Source of the DNA: Larus michahellis
Taxonomy: Eukaryota > Chordata > Aves > Charadriiformes > Laridae
DNA: 64,000 nucleotides
NCBI RefSeq assembly: GCF_964199755.1
Contig: NC_133897.1
Location: forward strand, 134,048,125 to 134,112,124
Direction: 5' to 3'
The stretch's first letter is position 1. Every line of letters starts with the position of its first letter. This document shows, piece after piece, positions 27,290-37,443 of this stretch. The notes beneath the pieces were generated by a model. That model worked only from the letters and a program-made list of their open reading frames with translations. It searched no databases and was not told the origin of the DNA. A program made the position numbers and the translations under genes.

Positions 27290-27700
27290 TTTGTGGAGCA
27301 GCAAGGACGGGTCTCGAGGCTGGCTGGGTTCGGTCCAGAGCCCATTTTGCTGGTGCGTAGCCTGGCGTAGGCTCCCTGTCCTGTCACTGAGCTGCAATCA
27401 CCTGGGGACGAAAAGGCTCAGCATGGTGGCTTATTCCTCTTTCCCAGGAGCTCGAGGAACTGGGGGACTGGCAGGCACACAGCCCTCATTGTCCCTGAAT
27501 TGAGGGGCCAGGAGATGTCCCCCACAGTGACCGCTGCCTGGGGACAATGCTAGCTGGGCGAGGGAGCAGCTCCCAGGAGGAGCAGAGGTGCCCTTCTCCG
27601 CTGCTCCCAGCAAAGAGAGGGTAGCTGCCCTTGCCTGGGCGACCATGGGGATGGAGAACCTTCTCAGAGCCTCCATGAAGGTCACCCCACCATTTCATAA
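27290..27700. other. GC-rich patch without recognised gene
   Basis: GC-rich relative to flanks, with fewer CpG than the patch at 28240. Open frames on both strands are an effect of composition. No protein family is recognised. Confidence 0.4.
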
Positions 27701-28239
27701 AGGGCTGCTGTGGTTTTATTTGGTGTCCAGCTCTCTGTTGCTCAAACCAGCTTAAATACTGCACAGTGGACACAGGCACCAGCCCTGGCACCTACCAAGC
27801 TTTGGATACGATGCAGATCCAGGCTTTGCCTGGAGACCACCTCTCTATTAGGTACAGAGCCCCCTGAACCTGTCTGTCTATGTGCAAGTGGGCTCTGAGA
27901 GGAACTCCTATGTGAGCGACCCGTGAAGACTTCATTTTGGTTTAGGCTGCCTAAAGTGTTATTGGAAAATTTTGTAAGGCAGCTCAAGTGAGTGAAAATG
28001 ATTTGCTTAGGATGAATGTAACCACCAGTGCATTACTTCACATAATCTAAACAGAGTTTCAGACACACTTCATCTATCATTCCCTGAAAGAGAGAAGCTG
28101 AGTTAATGCTCTCTGACAAATATTATGTTTCTCAGGCAGCCCTGGTGCTGTCTTCCACGTTTCCTGACCCACTTTGATTAGATATATAAACAGCACGAGT
28201 AAAACACAGGTCGGGTTTTGCTGTTGGAAATGCAAGATA

Positions 28240-28760
28240 AGGATACCATAAACGCTCATCAACACCCCAGTGCTCTCCGTGCGAGACACTGAGCAGTCGG
28301 GAGATCGGAGATTCCTTCTCAGTGCTGTAAGATGAGTCACTCGGCTAATAACCATGATTTATAACAACGTTTTAATAGCTCCCCGGGCTCTCTGACGAAG
28401 GCAGGAGAGGGCAGGGTGTCACACCTCGGGACGGGTGCCTTCAGGGCAGGGGGAGAGCAGGGCCGAGGTCCACCTCCCAGTGGGCACCACTCAGGGGCGG
28501 CCATGGGAGCCCCGGAGGGAAGGGAAGAAGGCAGGCGAGGGAGAGTCACACACCGACGGGTTCCTGACAGCGGATTTGCTAACGCTGGCGCTCTCCTCTG
28601 CATCTAACGTTGATGTCAGGGACAGGGCTTGGAGCTGGTAATGAGGACAGAAAGCTCCGTCTCCTCCATGTTGTCTTTGCTACAAAAAGGTGTGTGAGCA
28701 GCGAGCCTCTCGGCGCTACAGCCTCTGGAGCGGGTGAGCGAGCGGGTTAAATTTGCCTGA
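28240..28760. promoter_or_regulatory. CpG-dense, GC-rich patch (possible CpG island)
   Basis: A hand count gives roughly 28 CpG in 520 bases, with GC near or above 55 percent and highest around 28381-28560. The surrounding intergenic DNA is AT-rich and CpG-poor. No exon is recognisable inside. It could be a promoter of an unknown transcript or an orphan CpG island. Counts are approximate. Confidence 0.4.
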
Positions 28761-30824
28761 AAAACACCCAAAGCCTTGAGTGTACTTATTAATTAGCTCT
28801 AAGTGGGCCCGTAGCCACATCTCTGGGCATATGTACAAAAAAGTAATCAGAAGAAAATTGGAACACTTCTTTCCACGCACGAAAACCTCCCACATCCATC
28901 AAACTGCGATTCCCCTAAAGTCGGTCCTCACTGCTCGCTTTCCCAGAAAGGAGCATTACAGAGCGACTTGGAAGTCAGCAAACAATGTACAAGACGCACA
29001 TCTTCACTGTATTGCTAATCCAAAGGGCTCAGAGGTTAACCGAGAGCTGGCAGGAAGAACAAAACAGAGTTTTCTCTATCTGGTTTCCCTGATACAATCA
29101 TGCTAAAACATTGGCTGGAGGAGCAAAGGCTTAAGCCGGCGCCCTGGAGAGCTGGGCTTGTGCCCTATCTTTGGATCTTCACTCATTTTTTTGAGAAGAG
29201 CAGCACAAACTCAGCGACTCCCCCTACCCCAGGCCGGCCAGAGATGCGAGAGCAGCTCTGCCCCATGGAGCTGAATGGTGACTTTTGGGTTTTGAGCTCC
29301 AGGGGTCCGAGCCTCAGCCACCCGCGCTGATGGACAATGCGGGAGCGCCCAGAGAAGACTGCCGCTAGAGCTGGCTCGGCACGATATCCCTCCCTCCCTA
29401 TGACACATTGTGGGTTCTAAAAATATATTTCGCAGGCCAGGTCACGACAACAAATTAAAAATCTCAACCCAAAATAAAACCCACGAAGCTGATGGTTGAA
29501 AACTTTAAAACTAAAACCACGGTATATTTAATTCTGATACCTAATTCTTATCATTATGATAGATTTTTCAGTACTTGTCTTCTCTTTTGAAAAAAAAACA
29601 ACTAAAATTTCAAGATGAAAATCAATTAAACCTAACAGTTAACCCCTTCTGACTTCAAACAAGTAAAAAAAATAGGAAGTTTTCACAATTTACCGATTTG
29701 TTTGAAATGCTGATTTTCTTGTCAGTGATTTATATTTGCATATTGATGTTTTCAGATGAAAAAACTCTTTCTGTAAAAAAATATTTTAAAACAATTCTGT
29801 GAGCATGTGCTGGTGTTTTCTTGCTCGTACCAAGCAGTTAAAAGCAGTCGCCTCATGAAGATGCCATGAAGTAGTGCCTACAAAGCACTCTCGTCTTCCT
29901 GGGTGCTATAAAAATGGGAAGCTGTAATTTCTTTAAGCATGATTTACAGAAGAATGGTGATTGCTGTCTAAAAGCCTCTTTCAGGCTGTTAAATTGAAAC
30001 CTAATATGGTTAAGCATACAATATATGTATCCTGATTAATCGAAACTAGGATTTTTATTTTTTGCGCTAGGAAGTAAGACTCTATTCCTACTGTCTTCTC
30101 TAGCAGATATCCAATTTACATTTCTACCAAATATCGAGATGGGGAGAAGAGCATCCCAGGGTCAGTGGTACTGTCTTACATGGGTTGTAGTAGGGACATC
30201 TCTTATTATATTTGGTGAAATCCTTATATAAAGAGAGCAAACTTTTCTTTAATGGGAAGAGGAGAAAAATAGTAAACAAAAAGATGGTCGCTGCTAGGAA
30301 ATAAAAAACAGCCATGGCTGTGAGCCACAGCAACAGGGACATATTCAAGGTGGTTTTAACTGCCCCTGGAGATTGACACACCAAAACGTTGTATATTGGA
30401 GAGCTGGGCATGGATAGCCTAGGTTTCACCCAGTCAGGCACGACCTCAGCAACCAAAATCTGTCTTTAGGATAAATTTACAAAAGAGAGGGAAATTTATT
30501 AAGGGTCACATTCTACAGTTAACGAAGACCCTGCAGTGCGTTAAGGGCTGGTGTGGCAGTGGTGGGAGGAGGGCTGGCAGTCCAGCCAACGCTCTGGTAG
30601 AGTAACTCATCCTGCACGGTGAGCTGGGTCTTTACCCTGCCCTGCTGCGCCCCCAGGAAGGGGAAATTTTCTTCCCTGGAGCCTGCTTTAACCTTCTGCA
30701 GGTGAACATCAACATACGAAGCTCCCTGCAAGCACAGCAAGGAGCCTCTCTGTTGGGTGTCACTGCTCCGTGCAGGGGTGGGGACCTTTTAGCAGCCTGG
30801 AGCCTTGGCCAGGGTCAGCCACTC

Positions 30825-31366
30825 TGGTGAGACCCCACCTGGAGTACTATGTCTAGCTCTGGAGTCCTCAGCACAAGAAGGACACGGACCTGTTGGAGTG
30901 GGTCCAGAGGAGGGCCATGAGGATGACCAGAGGGCTGGAGCACCTCTCCTGTGAGGACAGGCTGAGAGAGTTGGGGTTGTTCAGCCTGGGGAAGAGAAGA
31001 CTCTGGGGAAACCTTAAAGCAGCATTCCAGTACCTGAAAGGGGCCTACAGGAAAGCTGGGGAGGGACTCTTTATCAGGGAGTGTAGTGATAGGACACGGG
31101 GCAACTGTTTCAAACTAAAAGAGGGTAGGTTTAGATTGGATATTGAGAAGAAATTCTTTGCTGTGAGGGTGGTGAGGCACTGGCAGAGGTTGCCCAGAGA
31201 AGCTGTGGATGCCCCATCCCTGGAAAAGTTCAAGGCCAGGCTGGATGAGGCTTTGAGCAGCCTCATCTAGTGGGAGGTGTCCCTGCCCATAGCAGGGGGG
31301 TTGGAACTAGATGATCTTCAAGGTCCCTTCCAACCTGAACCATTCTGTGATTCTGTGATTCTATGA
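30825..31366 (+). mobile_element. CR1 retrotransposon, 5'-truncated, well preserved
   Basis: Runs from ggtgagaccccacctggagt to the tail cattctgtgattctgtgatt, ctatga. The tail repeats are still clear, which suggests a fairly young copy. It lies about 1.8 kb upstream of the second plus-strand copy. Confidence 0.95.
30893..31270 (+). pseudogene. CR1 ORF2 C-terminal fragment, open to its natural stop
   Basis: 125 codons without interruption: EWVQRRAMRMTRGLEHLSCE, then RLRELGLFSLGKRRLWG, ending [11 protein letters not shown] and TAG. It is only the tail of the CR1 polymerase protein; no catalytic domain is present. The intact frame reflects recent insertion rather than function. Confidence 0.85.
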
Positions 31367-33148
31367 AAATAGCAGAGAAAGAAATTAAGGCTGCACTGAC
31401 ACCTGAATTAAATTAGGAGTTATGAAGAATGGTCTGCTGTTTTCTGTCCTTCCTTCCTTCTCGATCAGGACTTGCTTTCCTTTAGTCTACTCATCATATT
31501 GACTATGCCGGAATACCCTTCAAGTTGCTGCCAACATGGAGCCGCACCTGGAAGCTGACTTCAAGCTCTCTGAAGGAAAAATGGATCTTTTCTTTGTTTT
31601 CAGTGATCTGTGGGACTTGCTGTCAGGGTCATGATAATGCTGTTGCTTCTGTGCAGTTATTAATTAGCCTAACAGCAAAGTATGAGGGGCAGATGAGGAG
31701 TCGCTGGCAGGTTCGAGGGCAGCCACACCATCCCTTTGCTCCCATGGCTGTGAGCTGTGCTACAAATGCTGACAAGTGCCAACACGCGACATTACAGAAA
31801 GGGCATCCACAAGGCTCTGCAACGCTGAAAGCCTCTTAGAAAACATCATATGGCTTTGATTTGGGAAAGACCACACGTGCTACAGTACTTGTGCCACCTG
31901 CTACATGTTTCTTGCCAGTCACTGCTTTGCTTTGCTGCTTCTGCTGTAGGTGATCTTGAAAAATCTTCTTATTCTGATAACAATACCAATGTTTGATAAC
32001 AATGCATATTCTTCTCCTTATAAGCATCCCGAGGGAGTATTGCAAGAAGAGCACAGGCCACTGAACCAGCCAAGGCCAAACAGTTGGTAAAACTTCAGTT
32101 TCTGCAGCAGGTTAGAAATTTCCCAGTGGATTAGTGCAACCGCCTGGGCCAACATCGCTTTTGGAGGTTATTTTTATCCCAGAATATATAAGTCATGGTG
32201 CAGCACCTGTTGGTTTGTTTTCCCGGCTGCTGCTCCGCCAGTGCACCCCATGAGCAGAGCTGGGGAAGTCTGGGGTCCGCTCTGCACCACCCGCTGTACT
32301 TGTCAGCCCCGTGTCTTCTGCTGGCGCTGCTCACGCTGGGCGACCTGCTCGCTGCTGCTGCACACTGGGGAAGTGCTCAGCGGGAGCAGCAATGCCCAGG
32401 TGCCCTTGCAGGTATTTGTCCCTGGGAACAGCTTGTGCTGTGTCACTGCCCACAAAAGCTCAGCAAATCTCCCAGCTGCCCCCTAAGGGAGCCCAACCAA
32501 TTTAAATTACGGTTAGCAGGGCATCAACATAAGATGGATGCCACTAACGACAACACTAATGCTGCTGCAACCAGGATTCCTTCATTTTGCTTCCCCGGGA
32601 AAACGATCTTGCTGATAGAAACCAAGAAACAAGTGCTGTGCTAGCACGGAGGTCCTGGCAGTAAAGAGAAACTTGCTGTGTTTTGAACAGCAAGGGACCA
32701 TCTACTCTACTCATATACACCATATACTCTACTCGTGCTTCGAGAGAAGTACAGGTTTCCTGCTTCTTCATCTAAGAATGTGCTCGGTGGGGGATTTCGT
32801 AACACAGGGCAAAATGTTGCTGGCGGTTCTCCTCGGGATGCATTCAGACATCCCACACAGACCCTGAAAACTGGCATCATTTGCTGGAAGTTTTCCATTA
32901 ATCTTTCAGGCATTTCCAAAGCTTTATCAGGCTGGAAATGGCATACCTGAACTAAGGTGCAACCACCTGCCTGTGTCCCCAGGCAGGGATCGGGATTGCA
33001 CCTAGGCACTTCAAGCATTTTCTAAACTCCTAGGTGATGTGAAGGGTGAATGTGGCAGGAGAGTAGGGAGGACTCATTGCAAATAACCCCTAAATAACAC
33101 AGAAATAGAGTATTTGAAATAAACTACTCTAAGACTATCTCATTCCAT
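31367..33148. other. Intergenic spacer between two CR1 copies
   Basis: No recognisable element. A 149-codon frame at 32195-32644 lies in GC-rich sequence and resembles no protein. Confidence 0.7.
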
Positions 33149-33840
33149 CTGGGGAAGAGTGGCTGGAAAGCAGGTGGGGGTGTTCGGCGACAGCTGTCTG
33201 AATAAGAGCCAGCAGTGTGCCCAGGTGGCCAAGAAGGCCAACAGCATCCTGGCCTGTATCAGGAACAGTGTGGTGAGCAAGACTAGGGAAGTGATTGGTA
33301 CTGGTGAGGCCACACCTGGAATACTGTGTTCAGTTTTGGGCCCCTTGCTACAGGAAAGACATTGAGGTGCTGGAGCGGGTCCAGACAAGGTCAACAAAGC
33401 TGGTGAGGGGTCTGGAGAACAAGTCTTATGAGGAGCAGCTGAGGGAACCGGCGTTGTTCAGCCTGGAGAAAAGGAGGCTGAGGGGAGACCTTATCGCTCT
33501 CTACAGCTACCTGAAAGGAGGGTGTAGCGAGGTGGGGGTCAGTCTCTTCTCACAAATAACAAGAGAGAGGACAAAAGGGAACGGCCTCAAGTTGCGCCAG
33601 GGGGGGTTTAGATTGGATATTAGGAAAAAATTCGTCACAGAAAGGGTTATCAAGCATTGGAAAAGGCTGCCCAGGGAAGTGGTTGAGTCACCATCCCTGG
33701 AGGTATTTAAAAGATGGGTAGATGTGGTGCTGAGGGACATGTTTTAGTGATGTTTTTGTCAGTGTGAGGTTAATGGTTGGACTTGATGATCTTGAAGTTC
33801 CCTTCAAACCTAGACAACTCTATGATTCTATTATCCTATG
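33149..33840 (+). mobile_element. CR1 retrotransposon, longest copy in window, frameshifted
   Basis: About 690 bases. It opens with the ORF2 part encoding [20 protein letters not shown], continues in a second frame with [14 protein letters not shown] and [15 protein letters not shown], and ends in the 3' UTR (ttggacttgatgatcttgaa) and an octamer tail (tatgattcta). A deletion of roughly 14 bases near 33297, compared with the usual CR1 sequence between REVI and VRPHLEY, shifts the frame. The copy is dead. Confidence 0.94.
33295..33747 (+). pseudogene. CR1 ORF2 C-terminal fragment
   Basis: Open for 150 codons in one frame after the deletion near 33297. It covers the region downstream of the reverse transcriptase, including [18 protein letters not shown], and ends RDMF then stop at the normal CR1 position. 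It lacks the endonuclease and the reverse transcriptase core, so it cannot mobilise itself. Confidence 0.85.
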
Positions 33841-36471
33841 AGTAAAACAGCAGAGTAGCAATATATTCCACTTTGTGGGGTTGCAGGTGAACCGCTGGAC
33901 CTGGAGAGCATGCGACAGGGCTTGGAGCAGGTTGCCTGGGCTGGGTCAGGACTCAAGGCCATTGCAGTGGCGTGGCATTCAGTGCGACTGGACAAGAATT
34001 ACCACCCACAGGTGAGATTCCTGAAGGAATGATCACCTGAGAGAAAGTGAGATCTCATGGAAGTCAATAGTGGATTTACCACTGGGGCCAAGATAACCAG
34101 GAGTATTCACTCCCCCTTTTTATCTGCTGTCATCTAATGCAGCACTGTCCAAATGCATACATTAGGGCAGATCAGGAGTTGGGATGACACAAAAGTATTT
34201 TGTGTGCTGAATCTACGAATGACCAACCCTGCTTTAATTTTGCTTTAGTCTCACTGAAGCATTTTGCCTTTCATGACCCTATTTAGATACACTATAAAAT
34301 AAACCAAATATCTAAACTTAAGTGATGTTTATTTTTATTTTCTTCAGCCCCTCTTATTTCCCTCTAGCTAGACATTTAAACTATTTCTAAAGCCTGCTAG
34401 GAAAGCAATGCACCAGCCTAGAAATGTATTATTACTTGATTTCATAATTCAAGAGTAAGCTCTTTACCAATCATTTGGTCTTTATTTAAAGGCTATTTTG
34501 TAAAGTAGGATCATAGGCATTAAAAAAACCAGACTTTTACATCAGAAAATATGCATCTTGGAGCTAGGATTCTTCTGTTTATCTCTAGAGTCATTAATAC
34601 ATGTTTTATGAGTTCCTCAGGAATAATTTGTGCGTTGTTGTATTTATTCAGATAAGTGGATGATGTTTTTATGACTTTGCTGGAAAACAAACAAAGCTCC
34701 CTGGTGACTCGCAGTCCTTGCTGTGGACTATTGACTCCATCCTTAGTTCCCCCAGCACCCCTAGCCTTTTTTTTCACCAGTCAAACTTAAGAAGCCTTAC
34801 AGCATCGAAAACTTTGCTGTCCCAAACCCAAACACCACAGGTGCCCTCTAAGCTACCTTCTCTGTAGCACCTTTCTCATTGTGTCTCCTCCTTTTAAGTT
34901 CTGCCATAATTTCCTACAGATCCAGGTTCGTCAGATATTCTTTATATTTGCTCCTCCTTCTCCTCATCTTGCACTCGCTACTCCACACTGATCTTCCTCA
35001 GCCTCTTTGTCCATATCTGTAGATTATACAGATAAGAAAATAGTTATTTTAACAGTGAATGTTCACTTGCTTGTGCTCTCTGGAGAAACCCAATTGTGCA
35101 CCTCAGGGGAAGCCTCGGCTGTGCCCTGGCCAGGAAGGAGTATTGAGGGGTGGCATAGAGTGTGCCTGACCTCTCCCTGTGGTGACATCCATTGTACGAC
35201 TGATCTGAAGCAGACATCATAGATCCACTTCAGCTGCTGTGAAGGCAGATGGGAAAGTGACAATTGGCTTTGGTATAAGGGAGGAAGAGACAGAGGGAAC
35301 CACCAGGTCACGGGAGGCTTCCCAACTTCAGGCCATAGCTGATGCTGTGGCTTGGAGGCAGCAGAGGTGTATTCCAACAGTCACCTTCACTTTCTAAGAC
35401 CCTTTTATAGTTTTTCGCAAAGCATATTCCGCCTTACCTTCCTGTAACAAGCTTTTGTGGGAAACACATTCTTTTACTTCTCCAGCATTGTATCAGCCTG
35501 ACTTTTGGATCACTCGCAGCCCTTCTACAAGACCCCACCTCTCTGGTGGGCAGGAGGCTGAAGGTACAGCCTTCTGATTGGGGTCATCTGTCTCTCTTCC
35601 ATCTGATGTAATTGTAGCCTGTATTTTTACACCCCTCCGTACTTATTTTTTTGTGTTACAGAATAACAGAGACCTTTTCAAAGCAAAATATCATTTATTT
35701 GATTCAGATGAAGGAATGAAGAGAGTAGTGAAACTTTTTGTCTAGTTTTATGTATTAATGAAGAAACATGAAATAACTGAGGTTTTTTTTACATGCTCAG
35801 AGAGTCTTACTGTAACTAGCAACGGAACAAATTGTAATGAAATGAAATCAGTCCAGCTCTATTAATTATCAAAGTTTGTTGGGTTGAAGTTAAAGGCTGA
35901 AGTAATGCAGAACTCTGCAGCTTTTCCTTTTGTGTGTGAAACTTGTTCACAAGGCAGTACACTTTTTTACAGGGCTATCAGCTAGATTCCCTAAGGGAGA
36001 AACAGTCAGTGCCCAAACTTAGACCAGATATGGATTTGAAATGCTAATCTTAGGTCTTCTCAAAACCAAATGAGGTAAGCACGCTTAGAGCATCCTACAA
36101 ACTTACTAGAGCGGGCTGAGATTCGAGCTGTCGCCTTTTCTTCCGCTGCGTATTGACAGCAACCCGGCTCAAATCCACCAAGAGAAGGCATCTCTCCCAG
36201 GTGGTCCCTTCGAGCACCAGCCACCTGTCTGTCCCACACGGCTCAGGGAGGAGGTGTCCCTGTGCCCGCTGACTGCCTCTGCCTGCGGTGGGGGGCACAC
36301 CATGACCACATGTAATGATATACCCGCCATCTACTTTTTATCTATAATATTTGTAATGAAATATTGTATATATGATACTTATACTAAATAAAATACATAT
36401 TTTATGCAATATGTATATATCTGGGTGAAAATAAAGACTATGTCATAGTCTGTAGTGTAATATTACAGTAA
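33841..36471. other. Intergenic spacer between CR1 and LTR
   Basis: Mostly AT-rich; an AT-rich stretch at 36340-36420 precedes the LTR. Nothing coding recognised. Confidence 0.7.
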
Positions 36472-36767
36472 GATGGTGTTGCGTGAAACGGGGCCAAGCG
36501 GTTTTGGCAGAAGATAAACCCCCTTGCGTTCTAACACTCCTCACCGAGGTGGGAGGCTAGGTGCGGCTAGGTTTAAATTCTGAGTGATGCCCAATTCAGC
36601 ACTATCAGTCCAATCGCGTTTAATATGTATTAAACTATTACGATTTGGATACGCTAATAGTGGGCTGCACCTTCAGTCTAGTCGTGCTCCTGAACTAGCA
36701 CGGCCTCTCTCAAGTTTTGGTCGCGTTCAGTGAGAAAGCGAAACAACTAGCTACTTAAACAGTGCAG

Positions 36768-36773
36768 TTTATT
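36768..36773 (-). terminator. LTR polyadenylation signal AATAAA
   Basis: AATAAA in minus orientation, within gtttaaataaactgcactgt, about 320 bases downstream of the LTR TATA box. The position defines the end of R and start of U5. Confidence 0.6.
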
Positions 36774-37086
36774 TAAACAACAGATATACAGGTTCTTTAG
36801 GATTGCCGGTGATAAACACACTGTCTGCAAAGCACGTGCAAATAAAGATATTGTTAAGTATACAAACGCGCGACAAAATTATAAACGATACAGCCTGGCT
36901 ATAAATGTAGGGTAGAGATTCTCTAGAGAAACTTCTAAGTCCCGAGAAAGCGCTCGGTGTAATCGAAGTCTTACCCAAAGGCGTCCCTATGGGGGGGAAG
37001 AAAGGCTCAGCCCGTCGACTGATCCCAGAAATCAGCGGTGGAATTCTTCGCGATGGTGTCTTCCCTGACATCCCCTCTCTCTTGGG

Positions 37087-37097
37087 CTATTTTTATA
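37087..37097 (-). promoter_or_regulatory. LTR TATA box
   Basis: TATAAAAATAG on the minus strand, placed about 340 bases inside the LTR from its 5' end and followed by AGCCCAAGAGAGAGGGGATG. A start site would be expected some 25-30 bases downstream, near 37060. Confidence 0.6.
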
Positions 37098-37443
37098 CTA
37101 TTTTTTTATCTTCAAAGTGGAGTTTGAGTGACTTTAGTCATACGTACTTTTATTATGATTAATGTATTCAAGGAGGAGTGTTCACACCTCGGGGGCGGAT
37201 AGCCTCCAGGATGGAGGTGTGTTTTGGTACATCGTGGTGAGCAAAGTTCACACAAAGGACAGCATTTCATCAACATTTGACGAAATGTTGGCTCGGGTAG
37301 CGTGTAGGCCGCTTATCAGTTCCGTAGTACCATCTCGTCCCCATATCTGCTATTCGTCACAAGGGAAGGCCACGGAACAAGCGTGTTCCGTTCCATCCCT
37401 CGTGTAGTTTCACAAACAACCTTGTACAGGGAATCACAGATGT

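Larger units (their letters stand above)
26261..30824. other. Intergenic DNA with GC-rich patches
   Basis: Holds the GC-rich patches at 27290, 28240 and about 29100-29360. A minus-strand frame at 30456-30124 has a hydrophobic stretch but no recognised family. No supported gene. Confidence 0.7.
36477..37438 (-). mobile_element. Solo LTR of an endogenous retrovirus
   Basis: A 962-base block with CpG content unlike its surroundings. In element orientation (minus) it starts TGTGATTCCC and ends TTTCACGCAACA, the TG...CA ends of LTRs. It contains TATAAAAATAG (37097-37087), then a CpG-rich R region, then AATAAA (36773-36768), then about 290 bases of U5. GATGG (36472-36476) and GATGT (37439-37443) flank it as a 5-base duplication with one mismatch. 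No gag, pol or env sequence lies beside it, so it is a recombined solo LTR. Its retroviral class is not resolved; a 5-base duplication fits ERVL or ERVK-like elements. Confidence 0.8.

Noticed and set aside
32195..32644. A 149-codon plus-strand frame.
   Set aside because: Sits in locally GC-rich sequence with several overlapping frames; Cys/Ser/Pro/Leu-rich without motifs.
36769..37071. A 100-codon minus-strand frame inside the LTR.
   Set aside because: It spans the R and U5 parts of a solo LTR, which are not coding in this kind of element; it is incidental.
37372..37391. A glucocorticoid/progesterone response element in the LTR.
   Set aside because: The half sites fit but the spacer is 4 bases instead of the required 3. 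Kept only as a palindrome finding.
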